The notes below the pieces were generated by a model, which saw nothing but the letters and a program-made list of their open reading frames with translations, ran no database searches and was not told the DNA's origin. A stretch of 59,820 nt of DNA from positions 1 to 59,820 of the forward strand of contig JBJEDY010000023.1 in assembly GCA_051872535.1 (NCBI GenBank). The letters run 5' to 3'. Positions 35,138-44,790 of the stretch are shown in pieces (within the stretch, counting starts at the first letter, position 1; each line of letters begins with the position of its first letter). A program made the position numbers and the translations under genes. The DNA is from CAOJBM01 sp051872535 (GTDB lineage Bacteria > Bacillota_I > Bacilli_A > RF39 > UBA660).

Positions 35138-35971
35138 TTATTTATCAAAATCGTCCTTAGTTAATTTAAAGTATTCATTTAATAAAGTAAGATATTTATC
35201 GTTTCTATTCTCTTCTACATTTAATTGTGATAAAGCAATCTCTTGTGTTCCATTAATAGAATGATTTTTATAATTTCTATGACAAGCTTTAACAATTTTT
35301 ATATCGTGTTTAACTTCAATAAACTTAAGCCATAAATCATCTTGACACAACGCTATTTTACTTATTAAATCTATGTTAAAAGTTTCAGGTGGCATTATAT
35401 TTGGTGGATACAATACTCCGCCTACTCCTGTCGCACATAAATAATGATTTGGAATTAAAGCATCCTCTCCATTATATGCGCCCTCCCATTGCAAATAGCT
35501 TTTTATCTTGTTACCTTCAAATGTAATTTTATGAGGCCTCATACAGGAAATAGCATTTGGAAATTTTAAATATGAAGAATATAAAATTTTTATTACATTT
35601 TTGTTATAAAATATATCGTCATCAAAAGTAATTATAATATTATCTTGATATTCTTGCATAGCATAAAAATATTTTGTATGTGGTTTTAAATTAACATCCT
35701 CTCTAAATTTAATCTCTAAACCACGTTTTTGCATTTTAATAATTTGTTTTGGAATTTTAGTTTTATCAATATTATTACCTAAATATAAAACTATTTTGCT
35801 AGGTTTTAAAGTTTGATGAAATATTGTTTCTAGAGACAAATATAATTTAGAAAACCTCGATGGAATACTAGTAACAGAAACAATAATTTTGTTAGAGTTT
35901 TCTTCTAACTTATTCTTAGGTATTATAAAGATCCATATTCTATAAAAGATATATAATAATTTGTTTTTCAT
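35138..35971 (-). CDS. Glycosyltransferase, GT2-like (GT-A fold)
   Basis: This 277-residue cytoplasmic enzyme has a short hydrophobic N-terminal anchor. It opens its catalytic part with IIVSVTSIPSRFSKLYLSLETIF, carries the metal-binding IITFDDDIFYNKNVI, and has ALCQDDLWLKFIE, where the second Asp pair probably supplies the base. Donor and acceptor sugars cannot be read. It overlaps wzy by four bases (ATGA), so it is part of the capsule operon. Confidence 0.85.
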   Translation of the reverse strand: MKNKLLYIFYRIWIFIIPKNKLEENSNKIIVSVTSIPSRFSKLYLSLETIFHQTLKPSKIVLYLGNNIDKTKIPKQIIKMQKRGLEIKFREDVNLKPHTKYFYAMQEYQDNIIITFDDDIFYNKNVIKILYSSYLKFPNAISCMRPHKITFEGNKIKSYLQWEGAYNGEDALIPNHYLCATGVGGVLYPPNIMPPETFNIDLISKIALCQDDLWLKFIEVKHDIKIVKACHRNYKNHSINGTQEIALSQLNVEENRNDKYLTLLNEYFKLTKDDFDK

Positions 35972-37155
35972 TTTTCTTCTCCTAATTCTTCATTATTAAC
36001 AAAAAGATATGTTAAAAACATCATACAAATAAAATTGTTCATATAAGATTCAAAAGTAGTCATCAATAGAAACAATAAAAACGCTACTTTTAATATATCA
36101 CCATTTCTTGTTTTATTTTGATTTAGTTTTTTAGAACATACCAATAAATATATAACATATATTATTGAAGTAATTATACCAGATTTATACGCCAAATTTA
36201 AAATAAAATTATGTGCATTTGATGCATCAAAATACTTTTGCCAAAAGAAATCATTATACATATTGGTTAAATTGCAATCCCATCCCCATCCAATTAATCT
36301 TAATTTAGTCATTTCAATTGCTTTTTTCCAAATAATAGTTCTTCCAGTGAATGTTAAATCTCTACCTAAAATATCCACTATAAATGCGCTAAAGTACTTT
36401 TGAATACCCACTAAGACTATCAAAACAAAAAAGATAATCATAATATAAAATAATACTTTTGCATTAATCTTATTTATTACTCGATTAATTATTTTACTAT
36501 TTAGAAAAATACCATACAAAACAAGCAATACTATTACAACAATACTGGTAGCAGATTTTGTATATAAAACAGAAACAAAACAAATTAAATAGAAAACAAA
36601 GCTTAAAAATTTTTCTAGAATTACTTTTTTTCTATCATTATATTTTTTATCACTTAATAAAAATAAAATAATCAAACAAGGAAATATATATAAAATTGGC
36701 ATATTTTTTGATCCTAATATAAATTTAGTTTTTTGATTTACAACTATATCAATACTTCGTAAATAAACTATTCCTGCGAAATTAATTAATATATATATAA
36801 TTAAAGTTATCATTATACATTTGCAAAATGAACGCAAATTATTTTTATTAATTTCCGCTAAAAGGAGTAAAGACATAATCCCATGCCAGAATACTAAAGC
36901 ATTATATACACCAGATTTATTTATCAAACAAGATATTAAAACAAATATTTCAATTATTCCAATAAATTTGATTGAAAGATTTAATTTTCTTTTTTTTATA
37001 GTTGCTAAAAATAAGATATTGATAATAAAAATAGAACATAATCTAAAAATATTCATTATAGTATTTAGTGTAACAGAGTAATTATCCAAACCAACAGGTT
37101 TAAGTAAAAAGAAAATTAATAATACATTTAGTAAATTACGTTTCTTTATAGTCAT
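35968..37155 (-). CDS. O-antigen polymerase/ligase-type membrane protein (Wzy-like)
   Basis: This 395-residue protein has about ten to twelve membrane helices. A larger extracellular loop carries GRDLTFTGRTIIWKKAIEM...LIGWGWD and NAHNFILNLAYKSG, the pattern of O-antigen polymerase/ligase proteins. It would polymerise repeat units on the outer leaflet. The start is ATG 37155 behind GGGAGTAAGT. It overlaps the GT2-like gene downstream. It is the only polymerase candidate in the locus. Confidence 0.88.
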   Translation of the reverse strand: MTIKKRNLLNVLLIFFLLKPVGLDNYSVTLNTIMNIFRLCSIFIINILFLATIKKRKLNLSIKFIGIIEIFVLISCLINKSGVYNALVFWHGIMSLLLLAEINKNNLRSFCKCIMITLIIYILINFAGIVYLRSIDIVVNQKTKFILGSKNMPILYIFPCLIILFLLSDKKYNDRKKVILEKFLSFVFYLICFVSVLYTKSATSIVVIVLLVLYGIFLNSKIINRVINKINAKVLFYIMIIFFVLIVLVGIQKYFSAFIVDILGRDLTFTGRTIIWKKAIEMTKLRLIGWGWDCNLTNMYNDFFWQKYFDASNAHNFILNLAYKSGIITSIIYVIYLLVCSKKLNQNKTRNGDILKVAFLLFLLMTTFESYMNNFICMMFLTYLFVNNEELGEEK

Positions 37156-37159
37156 ATAC

Positions 37160-38317
37160 TTACTCCCATTCTATACTTTTTTTTGAAATTTTACTATATA
37201 AGAAATTATCTTTTTCTTCTTTATTCGCATTCCTTTTCATTCCATTATAAAATTCTTTATCTGTAACTAATTTATTAAGAATTTCTTTATACTCATCAAT
37301 ATTATTTTTATTTGCAAATAATACATTTCCACCTATATCAATATGGTTAACACCAATAATATGCTGACATAAAAGAGGGATTCCTTGTGCAACAACCTGT
37401 TCCCAATAAACGGAATGTCTTCCTGGAAAAACAACTAAATCAGCTGCCGAAAAATATTTATATGAATCATTGCTGCTTAACCACCCAATATATATAATAT
37501 TGTCATCAAATAATGATGTTAACTTATCTTTAAGACCATCAACTATACTTCCAAAAATTAATAATTTAATTTTGTTATTATTTAGGTTTTTAACTGCTTT
37601 TGCAAGCTCAATTATATCCTTTTTTGCAAAATCAATTTTTCCACCCGATATAATTAAGAAATCATCATCATGTACACCATATTTTTTACGAATTTTTTCT
37701 CTATAATTCAATTTTAGAGAATCTTCAATCATTTCATCATCCGCACCCATAATTAATAATTCACACTTTTCTTTAGGTAATTTATATACATTAACTAAAA
37801 AATCAACTCTAGCAGGTAATACACCATAAAATTTTTTTATATAAGGTTTTATTTTTTGAGCTTTACGACGCCAGATAATTTTATGTAATATATTTTTTGA
37901 TAGCCAAGATCTTGCACTATTAGTAAAATCAGCATGATTATCCAAATAAGCAATAACATTTTTATTTTCTTTTAAATATTTTACAACTATATCAATATCT
38001 ATAAATTGTAAATTATGAATAAATAAAATATCTGGCTGACTTGTTTTTAATACTCGGCTTAAATTATTATAATGAATAAACTTATTTGAAAAATTTTGGT
38101 TAAATTTTGGTTTTAATCTAATAACATGGACTCCATCTTTATTAACATAATCATTATCATTTGCTAAAACTATTTTTCCATTTTCATCATACATCCAACA
38201 ATTAGTCACAATTTCCACTTCAAGATTTAATTTTTTATGATATTTAGCTAGTAGATTTTCTTGATAAGAAAATCCTTCTGTATACACACTTGCTAAACAA
38301 AGATGCATTATTTTCAT
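37160..38317 (-). CDS. Glycosyltransferase family 4
   Basis: This 385-residue GT-B enzyme has the N-terminal domain MKIMHLCLASVYTEGFSYQENLLA, an IISGGKIDFAKKDIIELAKAV start of the nucleotide-sugar domain, and VVFPGRHSVYWEQVVAQGIPLLC, where the usual E-x7-E motif reads YWEQVVAQG. This departure from the GT4 norm could affect donor choice. It lies two bases after the next GT4 gene and four before wzy. Confidence 0.87.
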   Translation of the reverse strand: MKIMHLCLASVYTEGFSYQENLLAKYHKKLNLEVEIVTNCWMYDENGKIVLANDNDYVNKDGVHVIRLKPKFNQNFSNKFIHYNNLSRVLKTSQPDILFIHNLQFIDIDIVVKYLKENKNVIAYLDNHADFTNSARSWLSKNILHKIIWRRKAQKIKPYIKKFYGVLPARVDFLVNVYKLPKEKCELLIMGADDEMIEDSLKLNYREKIRKKYGVHDDDFLIISGGKIDFAKKDIIELAKAVKNLNNNKIKLLIFGSIVDGLKDKLTSLFDDNIIYIGWLSSNDSYKYFSAADLVVFPGRHSVYWEQVVAQGIPLLCQHIIGVNHIDIGGNVLFANKNNIDEYKEILNKLVTDKEFYNGMKRNANKEEKDNFLYSKISKKSIEWE

Positions 38318-38319
38318 AT

Positions 38320-39495
38320 TTACCGCTCCTTATTAATAATTAATAAATATTCATTTAACATTGTTTGAATATCAAATAATTCTTTAGCTTTCTCTAAATC
38401 GACACTAAAATTATTGCTATCAATTATTTCCTTTACAATCTGATAATTTCCTTGTTCAATAACCAATCCACATTTATCATCAAAGATACTTTCTTTACAT
38501 CCACCTGTATTATAAGTTATGACTGGAAGTCCACATAATAGTGCTTCAATATTAGTTGTTGGAAAATTATCATCGTATGTTGGATTAAAAAAGATATCAG
38601 CTGTAGAATATATTTCCACAAGTTTTTTAACATTCGTCGTCTTTTTTATTCCTAATATATTATCTGGCAATAGTGATATTTGTTTATCATTTAATCCAAC
38701 TAAGACTATAACCGTATCATTATTAATGATTTTCGATAATTTAAGAAAATCTTTAAAACCTTTTCTTTCATCCCAGGTACTTGCAACACCAAGAATTATT
38801 TTTTTATTTACTAAATTATTCTCTACTCTAAATTTACTATCAATAAAGTGAAAAATATTGCTATCTACACCATTATGAATTACTTTTGTGTTATAAGATT
38901 TTAAAAATGATCTATTTACGAGCTTTGCTAACCATTCACTTGGTGTAATAATTGTCATATTTACACCATTAAATAGCTCTTTCTTTTTTAAATAATTCTT
39001 TTTTGAATTATCCGTAAAACTACTAGGATAGTTTTTTAATTGTGGGCAATCATAGCATCCATATATCCATTTTTCACAGCCAATATAATCAAAATAAGCA
39101 CAATGTCCGGTAAATGACCAACAATCATGTAATGTCCATATAACTCTAATATTATTATTTTTAATATAATTAAATAGCATTTCAATGTTAATATAATAAC
39201 CATGAATATTGTGTAAAAGAATAATATCAGGTTTTATCTTTTTTAATTTTTCTATCAATTTGTTTGTTGATCGTTTTGAAGCAAAACCTGTTTTATCTGT
39301 AAATCTCGAATATATAACATGATAATAAACACCAAATTTATCATTCATATATATTTCTTTTGTTGTCTGTTCCTGTCTTCCACGACCCCAAACAACATAT
39401 GAATCAATTCCACTTTGTTCTAATTTTTGATGAATATTCATCATTATATTTCCTGTCGAAAAATTAGGAAAAATATTTATTTGAACCACTTTCAT
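38320..39495 (-). CDS. Glycosyltransferase family 4
   Basis: This 391-residue GT-B protein opens MKVVQINIFPNFSTGNIMMNIHQ, has the WTLHDCWSFTGHCAYFDYIGCEKW segment typical of one capsule GT4 subgroup (a Cys/His cluster likely structural), ILGVASTWDERKGFKDFLKLS, and ends the donor site with FFNPTYDDNFPTTNIEALLCGLPVI, the usual Glu-containing motif. It overlaps the acetyltransferase gene by four bases (ATGA). Linkage specificity is unknown. Confidence 0.92.
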   Translation of the reverse strand: MKVVQINIFPNFSTGNIMMNIHQKLEQSGIDSYVVWGRGRQEQTTKEIYMNDKFGVYYHVIYSRFTDKTGFASKRSTNKLIEKLKKIKPDIILLHNIHGYYINIEMLFNYIKNNNIRVIWTLHDCWSFTGHCAYFDYIGCEKWIYGCYDCPQLKNYPSSFTDNSKKNYLKKKELFNGVNMTIITPSEWLAKLVNRSFLKSYNTKVIHNGVDSNIFHFIDSKFRVENNLVNKKIILGVASTWDERKGFKDFLKLSKIINNDTVIVLVGLNDKQISLLPDNILGIKKTTNVKKLVEIYSTADIFFNPTYDDNFPTTNIEALLCGLPVITYNTGGCKESIFDDKCGLVIEQGNYQIVKEIIDSNNFSVDLEKAKELFDIQTMLNEYLLIINKER

Positions 39496-40037
39496 TTCAA
39501 ATCATTCTTTCTTACTACTTTGCCTGGATTCCCAACAATAACACTATTAGCTTCAAATTTACCACTAACAACTGACCCTGCTCCCACTACACAACCATCT
39601 TCTAATATAGTTCCTTTTAAAATAATAACATTACAACCGATAAAACAATTTTTCCCAATTATAACTGGTTTAACGCCAATCTTATCAGTATCATTTTTAT
39701 TTCTTGCATCTATTTCAATAGGATGAAAATCATTATCAATTATTTTTGCATTAGCTCCAATTAAAGTATTGTCACCAATACTTACATATTCTCTAGCATA
39801 AATAGTAGTTCCAGACATTCCTACATTATTACCAATTTTTATAACAGAATTAGGAGTTCTAGTAGTTATAATAGTTCTTTGATATAATCCAATTAAATTA
39901 GAAAAAATCGATGATTTTAAGATTACATTATCTCCCATTTCTATTTTACCTTTATTAACAATAACAGAAAATCCTTTTATTTTTAAATTTTTTCCATATT
40001 TTACTCTTTGCAGCAACATCATTAATTTAGTTATCAT
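39492..40037 (-). CDS. Hexapeptide-repeat acetyltransferase (WcaF/maa-like)
   Basis: This 181-residue left-handed beta-helix acyltransferase has repeated I-G-N/V-I-hexapeptides from about residue 35, with VSIGDNTLIGANAKIIDNDFHP holding the catalytic His and VIIGKNCFIGCNVIIL, VVGAGSVVSGKF and VIVGNPGKVVRK at the end. It acetylates a sugar of the repeat unit from acetyl-CoA. ATG 40037 follows AGGTGAT; a GTG at 40046 lies in that site. It overlaps the WbuB-like gene by 11 bases. Confidence 0.92.
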   Translation of the reverse strand: MITKLMMLLQRVKYGKNLKIKGFSVIVNKGKIEMGDNVILKSSIFSNLIGLYQRTIITTRTPNSVIKIGNNVGMSGTTIYAREYVSIGDNTLIGANAKIIDNDFHPIEIDARNKNDTDKIGVKPVIIGKNCFIGCNVIILKGTILEDGCVVGAGSVVSGKFEANSVIVGNPGKVVRKNDLK

Positions 40038-41286
40038 TTTTATCACCTACTAATTTATTTATTTCATTCTGATATTTTTCAATTGATTTAGCTTTAGTTA
40101 AATAAGTATCTAAATATTTTCTTCCTGTTTCATGTTTTTTTACAAAAGAATATTTATTTTTCACAATTTCATCTAAACATTTCTCAATTTCTTTATAATT
40201 ACCTGGTTCTGTAACAATTCCACAATTAGAATTCACAATTATTTGGTAAGCTTCTGTACCTTCTTCTAAAATTCCAAATATTGGAACGTTAGTTGCTAAA
40301 CAACCATATATTTTACTCGGAACAGATACACCCTTTATTCCCATTGCATTTGTAACTAAATGAACATTTGCTGCATTTAAACTATATATTAAATCTTTTT
40401 TATCTTGATAAGGTATAAATACAACATTACTCATCTGATGACTTTGAACATATTCTTCTAATTTTGATTTAATTGCTCCTTCTCCAACTATTGCAAAGGA
40501 AATGTCTTGATTTTTTTTATATTTTTCTATAATTCTAATTAAATTTTCTAAATCATAATATAAACCGATATTTCCAGAATACATAATGACAAATTTATCA
40601 TCAATGTTATACTTTTTTCTAAATTCTGTAACTTTCTTATTAGTTTTTTCTAATGGATAAATCTCTTTATCATTCGTCCAATTATTTATTACAACATTAT
40701 TTGGTACATTTTTATTTTTAAATCGTTTTTTTAATGTTTCTTGCATATCTTTACCAACTGTTATAACTAAATTAGCTTTTTTGCATGTTTGTTTATCAAT
40801 AAACATCATTAATCTAATAATCAACTTGTTTTTAGAATAATTTACTGCCATAATTTGTTCTGGATTAAAATCTTGTACATTATAGATTAATTTTCCTTTT
40901 GTTATTATTTTCCCTATTCTTCCTAATATTCCACCTAAAATTGGAGGTTGAGAAATCGTATAAACAATGTCTTGTTTACCTACTTTAAAAGTAGCACCAA
41001 TAGAATTAAAAAAATATGATAAGATATGGGAAATACGACTTTTTTTATTGTTTTTATCAAAATCTTTTACCCTAACTCTAATGATTTTAATACCTTCAAA
41101 TTCCTCAAAATAATACTTTTTAGTTTTATATTTTGGTTCTATAACTCCAGTATAACAAGGTACTGAACATATCACAGTAATATCAAATTGATCTTTTAAA
41201 CCTAGACACAGCTCAGTTAAAATCTGAGCAGTTGAAGCAAATTCGGGATAAAAATAATTAGCATATAAAATTATTTTTTTCTTCAT
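40027..41286 (-). CDS. WbuB-like glycosyltransferase family 4
   Basis: This 419-residue GT4 enzyme has the opening IILYANYFYPEFASTAQILTEL, the YTISQPPILGGILGRI segment of WbuB-type amino-sugar transferases, IMYSGNIGLYYDLENLIRIIEKY, and the donor site region with VPSKIYGCLATNVPIFGILEEGTEAYQII. It is the first gene of the capsule operon on the minus strand, starting ATG 41286 behind AAAGGTGGTTT. The 187 bases before it hold a spoIVB terminator and AT-rich DNA with no clear promoter match. Confidence 0.92.
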   Translation of the reverse strand: MKKKIILYANYFYPEFASTAQILTELCLGLKDQFDITVICSVPCYTGVIEPKYKTKKYYFEEFEGIKIIRVRVKDFDKNNKKSRISHILSYFFNSIGATFKVGKQDIVYTISQPPILGGILGRIGKIITKGKLIYNVQDFNPEQIMAVNYSKNKLIIRLMMFIDKQTCKKANLVITVGKDMQETLKKRFKNKNVPNNVVINNWTNDKEIYPLEKTNKKVTEFRKKYNIDDKFVIMYSGNIGLYYDLENLIRIIEKYKKNQDISFAIVGEGAIKSKLEEYVQSHQMSNVVFIPYQDKKDLIYSLNAANVHLVTNAMGIKGVSVPSKIYGCLATNVPIFGILEEGTEAYQIIVNSNCGIVTEPGNYKEIEKCLDEIVKNKYSFVKKHETGRKYLDTYLTKAKSIEKYQNEINKLVGDKNDN

Positions 41287-41431
41287 TGTAAAACCACCTT
41301 TATTTCCATATCAAATATAAACAGCAAAACATAAGAAAAAAATGTATTATTGCTATTTATAACATTATAACAAAAATAAAGTTTATTTAATAGTATTTTC
41401 ACTCTTAGTAAAAACTTTTTATATTTTTTTT

Positions 41432-41470
41432 GCAAAAAAATATTTACTTACTTTTATGGTAAGCAAATAC
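41432..41470 (-). terminator. Terminator of spoIVB
   Basis: ATTTACTTAC (41442-41451) pairs with GTAAGCAAAT (41459-41468) with one mismatch; on the minus strand ATTTTTTTG follows. Confidence 0.85.
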
Positions 41471-41473
41471 TTT

Positions 41474-42445
41474 TTATTTTTCTCCTTCTTCTAACATTGT
41501 AACAATACTAATACCATATCCTGTTTTAACATCATCAATTATAACATGTGTCACAGCTCCAATTATTTTATTATTTTGAATAATAGGACTTCCACTCATT
41601 CCTTGAACTATTCCTCCAGTAGTTGAAAGTAACTCTTCGTCAGTAACTTCAAAGTAAAAGTTTTTAATCTTATTTTTAACGTCTATCCTTTTAATATCAA
41701 TTTCATATTCTTTAATTTCTTTACCTTGTAAAACCGTATAAATACTAGCTTTACCTAAAGAAACTTCACTAACATCAGCTATTTCTAAAACATCTTTTGC
41801 TGGCAAAGTATCTTGATAAATCCCAAATATCCCAAAACCAGTATTTTTAAAAACAGTACCTAAATTATTATCAAAACTAATTTTTGCTCTTTTAGAACCG
41901 GGATTACCGTCAAGACTTTTATTAATATTTAAAACAAAACTATCAAATATTGTTCCTGTTTTAACCTCAATCCTTTTATTTGTTGTACTCTCTAATATTT
42001 CATGTCCTAATGCTCCAAATACTTTTGTTTCTGGATCAATATAAGTTATAGTTCCAATTCCATTCAAACTATCTTTAACATATAAACCTGTCTTATATAC
42101 TCCATCAAATAAATTAACATTAATTTCATCATTATATTCTTTATTTTCTCTTAAATAAGTAATATTTACCTTATCGTTTTTAATATTTTTATCTATTGAG
42201 TTAACTAAATCATTAATAGAATTAATTTCGTTATTATTAACTTTAATTATACTATCTCCTGGTTCTAAAAATGAATTAATATACTTACCATTAACTTTAT
42301 AAAAACCAACTACCATTACCCCATTATTATGGACCTCAATACCTATGTTTTCACCACCAGGAATTACATATTTAGAATAAGCCATTACATCTAAAGGTAA
42401 TAGCATAATGACTAGTGCCATTAAACTCAAATACATTCTTTTCAT
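41474..42445 (-). CDS. spoIVB: SpoIVB-type serine peptidase (S55)
   Basis: This 323-residue protein has a signal peptide or anchor (1-22), a PDZ domain (about 40-112) and the S55 peptidase domain. The triad appears intact: His148 in KVFGALGHEI, Asp269 in FEVTDEELL and Ser284 in TGGIVQGMSGSPI. In spore formers SpoIVB crosses into the intermembrane space and cleaves SpoIVFA to activate pro-sigma-K processing. It lies after xseA-xseB, close to its Bacillus position beside recN. The start is ATG 42445 behind AGGTGATTTAT. It ends at a strong terminator. Confidence 0.93.
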   Translation of the reverse strand: MKRMYLSLMALVIMLLPLDVMAYSKYVIPGGENIGIEVHNNGVMVVGFYKVNGKYINSFLEPGDSIIKVNNNEINSINDLVNSIDKNIKNDKVNITYLRENKEYNDEINVNLFDGVYKTGLYVKDSLNGIGTITYIDPETKVFGALGHEILESTTNKRIEVKTGTIFDSFVLNINKSLDGNPGSKRAKISFDNNLGTVFKNTGFGIFGIYQDTLPAKDVLEIADVSEVSLGKASIYTVLQGKEIKEYEIDIKRIDVKNKIKNFYFEVTDEELLSTTGGIVQGMSGSPIIQNNKIIGAVTHVIIDDVKTGYGISIVTMLEEGEK

Positions 42446-42504
42446 TATAAATCACCTATTTATAGTATTGATTATTATCATAAAAATACATATCCAATAA
42501 ATAC

Positions 42505-42543
42505 CAAAAAAAAGAACAATATTATTATATTGAATCTTGTTCT
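42505..42543 (-). terminator. Terminator overlapping the end of 42525-42824
   Basis: AGAACAA (42513-42519) pairs with TTGTTCT (42537-42543), with further A/U pairs inside; on the minus strand TTTTTTTGG follows. Confidence 0.8.
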
Positions 42544-42824
42544 ATTTCTTTTAATCTTTTTTTTATCAATAAAATTAATTCTAATGGTCCACAAATTTTA
42601 TTAAGTACTATTAAACTATCTTGTAACTTTCTTTTTAAAGGTAAATCACTTAACACTCGTGCCTCTTCTAAATAATCAAAATTATTAATAGGATTTGTCG
42701 CAAGAAAATCTCTAATATAGTCTTCTATTTGTTTTAAAATATAGGAATTAGTATTAAATTCTTCCATTTCTAAAACCCCATAATATCCGCCAACTAATAA
42801 TCTAAAATGATCTACTAAAGTCAT
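42525..42824 (-). CDS. Small hypothetical protein after xseB (99 aa)
   Basis: This 99-residue helical protein opens MTLVDHFRLLVGGYYGVLEM, has LEEARVLSDLPLKRKLQDSLIVLNKICG in the middle and an amphipathic end. I do not recognise it. It overlaps the xseB stop by one base (TAATG) and carries its own terminator, so it ends the nusB-xseA-xseB unit. Position suggests, but does not show, a role near DNA repair or the isoprenoid genes that follow xseB in other Firmicutes. Confidence 0.75.
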   Translation of the reverse strand: MTLVDHFRLLVGGYYGVLEMEEFNTNSYILKQIEDYIRDFLATNPINNFDYLEEARVLSDLPLKRKLQDSLIVLNKICGPLELILLIKKRLKEIEQDSI

Positions 42825-43057
42825 TATTCACCTTCAATGGAAAAATCTTCCAATTTACCATTTTCTTGTAAAATTTTATTAACTTTTTCAGTAGCATTAT
42901 TTAACTTATCACCACATATTTTGGCTAACTTCATTGCTTCACTATACTTTTCTATAGCTTTATCTAAGTCAACATTTCCTGCTTCTAACTCTTTAACAAT
43001 ATTTTCTAGTTCTGTTAAAGATTCTTCAAAAGTAAGTTCTTTTTCTTCTTTATTCAT
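42824..43057 (-). CDS. xseB: Exodeoxyribonuclease VII small subunit
   Basis: This 77-residue protein is the small helical subunit that coats XseA. The family pattern LTFEESLTELENIVKELEAGNVDLDKAIEKYSEAMKL is complete. It starts inside the xseA stop (one-base overlap) and ends inside the next gene, so the three are coupled. Exo VII degrades single-stranded DNA in the cytoplasm. Confidence 0.95.
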   Translation of the reverse strand: MNKEEKELTFEESLTELENIVKELEAGNVDLDKAIEKYSEAMKLAKICGDKLNNATEKVNKILQENGKLEDFSIEGE

Positions 43058-44325
43058 TATTTATCACTCTTTTCTATTACTTTAGCAACAAAACTACCTT
43101 CATGTAGTTTTACATTAACATTTGTATTTAAATCAATATCTTTATAACTTTTAATTATTCTATCATTTACTTTAACCAAACTATAACCTTTACTTAAAAT
43201 ATTTAAAGGATTAACTAATTCCATTGTTTTAAGTATTAAACTATAACGATGTTTTTGTTCATCAAACATACTAATCGGATTATTAAGGATATAATTACTT
43301 TTGATAGTACTTAATCGTATTTGATATTGGTTTAACTTATTTGATATAAATTTATTCAACAAATCGATATAGCTATCTAATTTTTGTTCTTTAACTTCAT
43401 ACATACTCATTGGATTTTTAAGAACAAAACTATTAGTTAAATTTTCTAATTTATTTCTATTTTTATTAATTAAATTATTTAAATTTTCTTTTAATCTTAT
43501 CTGATATTGATTAATTAAATTATTTATATCAAATAAATTTGGTACAGCCATTTCAGCAGCTCCTGTTGGTGTTGGTGCTCTTAAATCAGCTACAAAGTCC
43601 GCAATAGTAAAATCTACTTCATGTCCTACAGCACTAATAACAGGTATACGTGAATTAAAAATTGCTCTTGCAACAATTTCTTCATTGAAAGCCCATAAAT
43701 CTTCAATTGAACCACCACCACGACCACAGATAATGACATCTAAATCAAATTCTTGAGCTCTTTCTAATTGTCTAACTATACTTTCTTTTGCTCCTTCTCC
43801 TTGTACTAAAGAAGGAAATAGAATTGTTTCACATATTGGATATCTTCTTTTAATGGTACTTAAAATATCTCTAATAGCAGCACCAGTACTTGCTGTAATA
43901 ATACCAATTTTTCTCGGATATCTAGGAATTTTTTTCTTATATATATCATCAAATAATCCTTCACTTGCTAATTTTTTCTTCAATTTTTCATATTCTAAAT
44001 ATAGATTTCCTATACCATCCAATTCCATTGTTTCAACATATATTTGATATCCACCATTAGCTTCATAAACTGTAACTCTACCAGATACCAAAACATTCAT
44101 TCCATCTTCTGGGACAAAAGTAATCTTTGAAGCTGCACTACTAAACATAACAGCTGATATTCTACTTGTTTCATCTTTTAAAGTAAAATATAAATGACCT
44201 CTTGTATGATGTTTAAAATTACTTATTTCACCTTTTATATAAATATTAGTTAATGCTGGTTCTCGATCAAACATATTCTTTATTGCTTTATTTAAAGCAG
44301 TAATACTGTAATATTTTATATCCAT
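43057..44325 (-). CDS. xseA: Exodeoxyribonuclease VII large subunit
   Basis: This 422-residue protein has an N-terminal OB-fold (EGEISNFKHHTRGHLYFTLKDE-like, here KGEISNFKHHTRGHLYF), the catalytic domain with GIITASTGAAIRDIL, ICGRGGGSIEDLWAFNEE and GHEVDFTIADFVADLRAPTPTGAAE, and a helical coiled-coil C-terminus. The length is at the lower end of the family. It follows nusB by 14 bases, and ATG 44325 lies behind CTAGGTG. Synteny with nusB and spoIVB is as in Bacillus, minus folD and ispA. Confidence 0.95.
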   Translation of the reverse strand: MDIKYYSITALNKAIKNMFDREPALTNIYIKGEISNFKHHTRGHLYFTLKDETSRISAVMFSSAASKITFVPEDGMNVLVSGRVTVYEANGGYQIYVETMELDGIGNLYLEYEKLKKKLASEGLFDDIYKKKIPRYPRKIGIITASTGAAIRDILSTIKRRYPICETILFPSLVQGEGAKESIVRQLERAQEFDLDVIICGRGGGSIEDLWAFNEEIVARAIFNSRIPVISAVGHEVDFTIADFVADLRAPTPTGAAEMAVPNLFDINNLINQYQIRLKENLNNLINKNRNKLENLTNSFVLKNPMSMYEVKEQKLDSYIDLLNKFISNKLNQYQIRLSTIKSNYILNNPISMFDEQKHRYSLILKTMELVNPLNILSKGYSLVKVNDRIIKSYKDIDLNTNVNVKLHEGSFVAKVIEKSDK

Positions 44326-44339
44326 AATAACACCTAGAA

Positions 44340-44738
44340 TTACTCTTCGTTAATGATTTTATCTAAAACTGCATTTATAATCTTTCTTACATTATCATCA
44401 CTATATTTTTTAGCAAGTTCAACAGCTTCATTAATAACAACAATCTGTGGTGTATCCGTATATTTTATTTCGTATATTGCTATACGAAGAATTGCCGCTC
44501 CCGTTTTATCAATTCTTTCGATATTCCAATCTTTCATATACTTATTAGCAAGTTCGTCTATGATTCCTTCATAAGTAGTAACTCCATAAACGATGTCTCT
44601 AACAAATTCATTATCAATTTCTAAGTTATTTTCAATTAAATTTTCTACGTTCCAATCTACTTTACTTTTTTTCATAATATCCGCTTGATAAAGAATTACC
44701 ATTGCTTTTTCTCTTAATTCACTTCTAGTTATACCCAT
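44340..44738 (-). CDS. nusB: Transcription antitermination factor NusB
   Basis: This 132-residue all-helical protein joins NusE (S10) on boxA RNA in rRNA antitermination. Landmarks are RSELREKAMVILYQADI at the start, the IERIDKTGAAILRIAIYEI helix, and the C-terminal VVINEAVELAKKYSDDNVRKIINAVLDKI. ATG 44738 follows GAGGTGACA; an in-frame GTG at 44747 is part of that site. It is the first gene of the nusB-xseAB unit after a terminator. Confidence 0.94.
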   Translation of the reverse strand: MGITRSELREKAMVILYQADIMKKSKVDWNVENLIENNLEIDNEFVRDIVYGVTTYEGIIDELANKYMKDWNIERIDKTGAAILRIAIYEIKYTDTPQIVVINEAVELAKKYSDDNVRKIINAVLDKIINEE

Positions 44739-44763
44739 ATGTGTCACCTCATAAAAAATTATA

Positions 44764-44790
44764 CCAAAAAAAGTAGTATAAAACTACTTT
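44764..44790 (-). terminator. Terminator after 44789-45295
   Basis: AAAGTAGT (44770-44777) pairs with ACTACTTT (44783-44790); on the minus strand TTTTTTTGG follows. Confidence 0.85.
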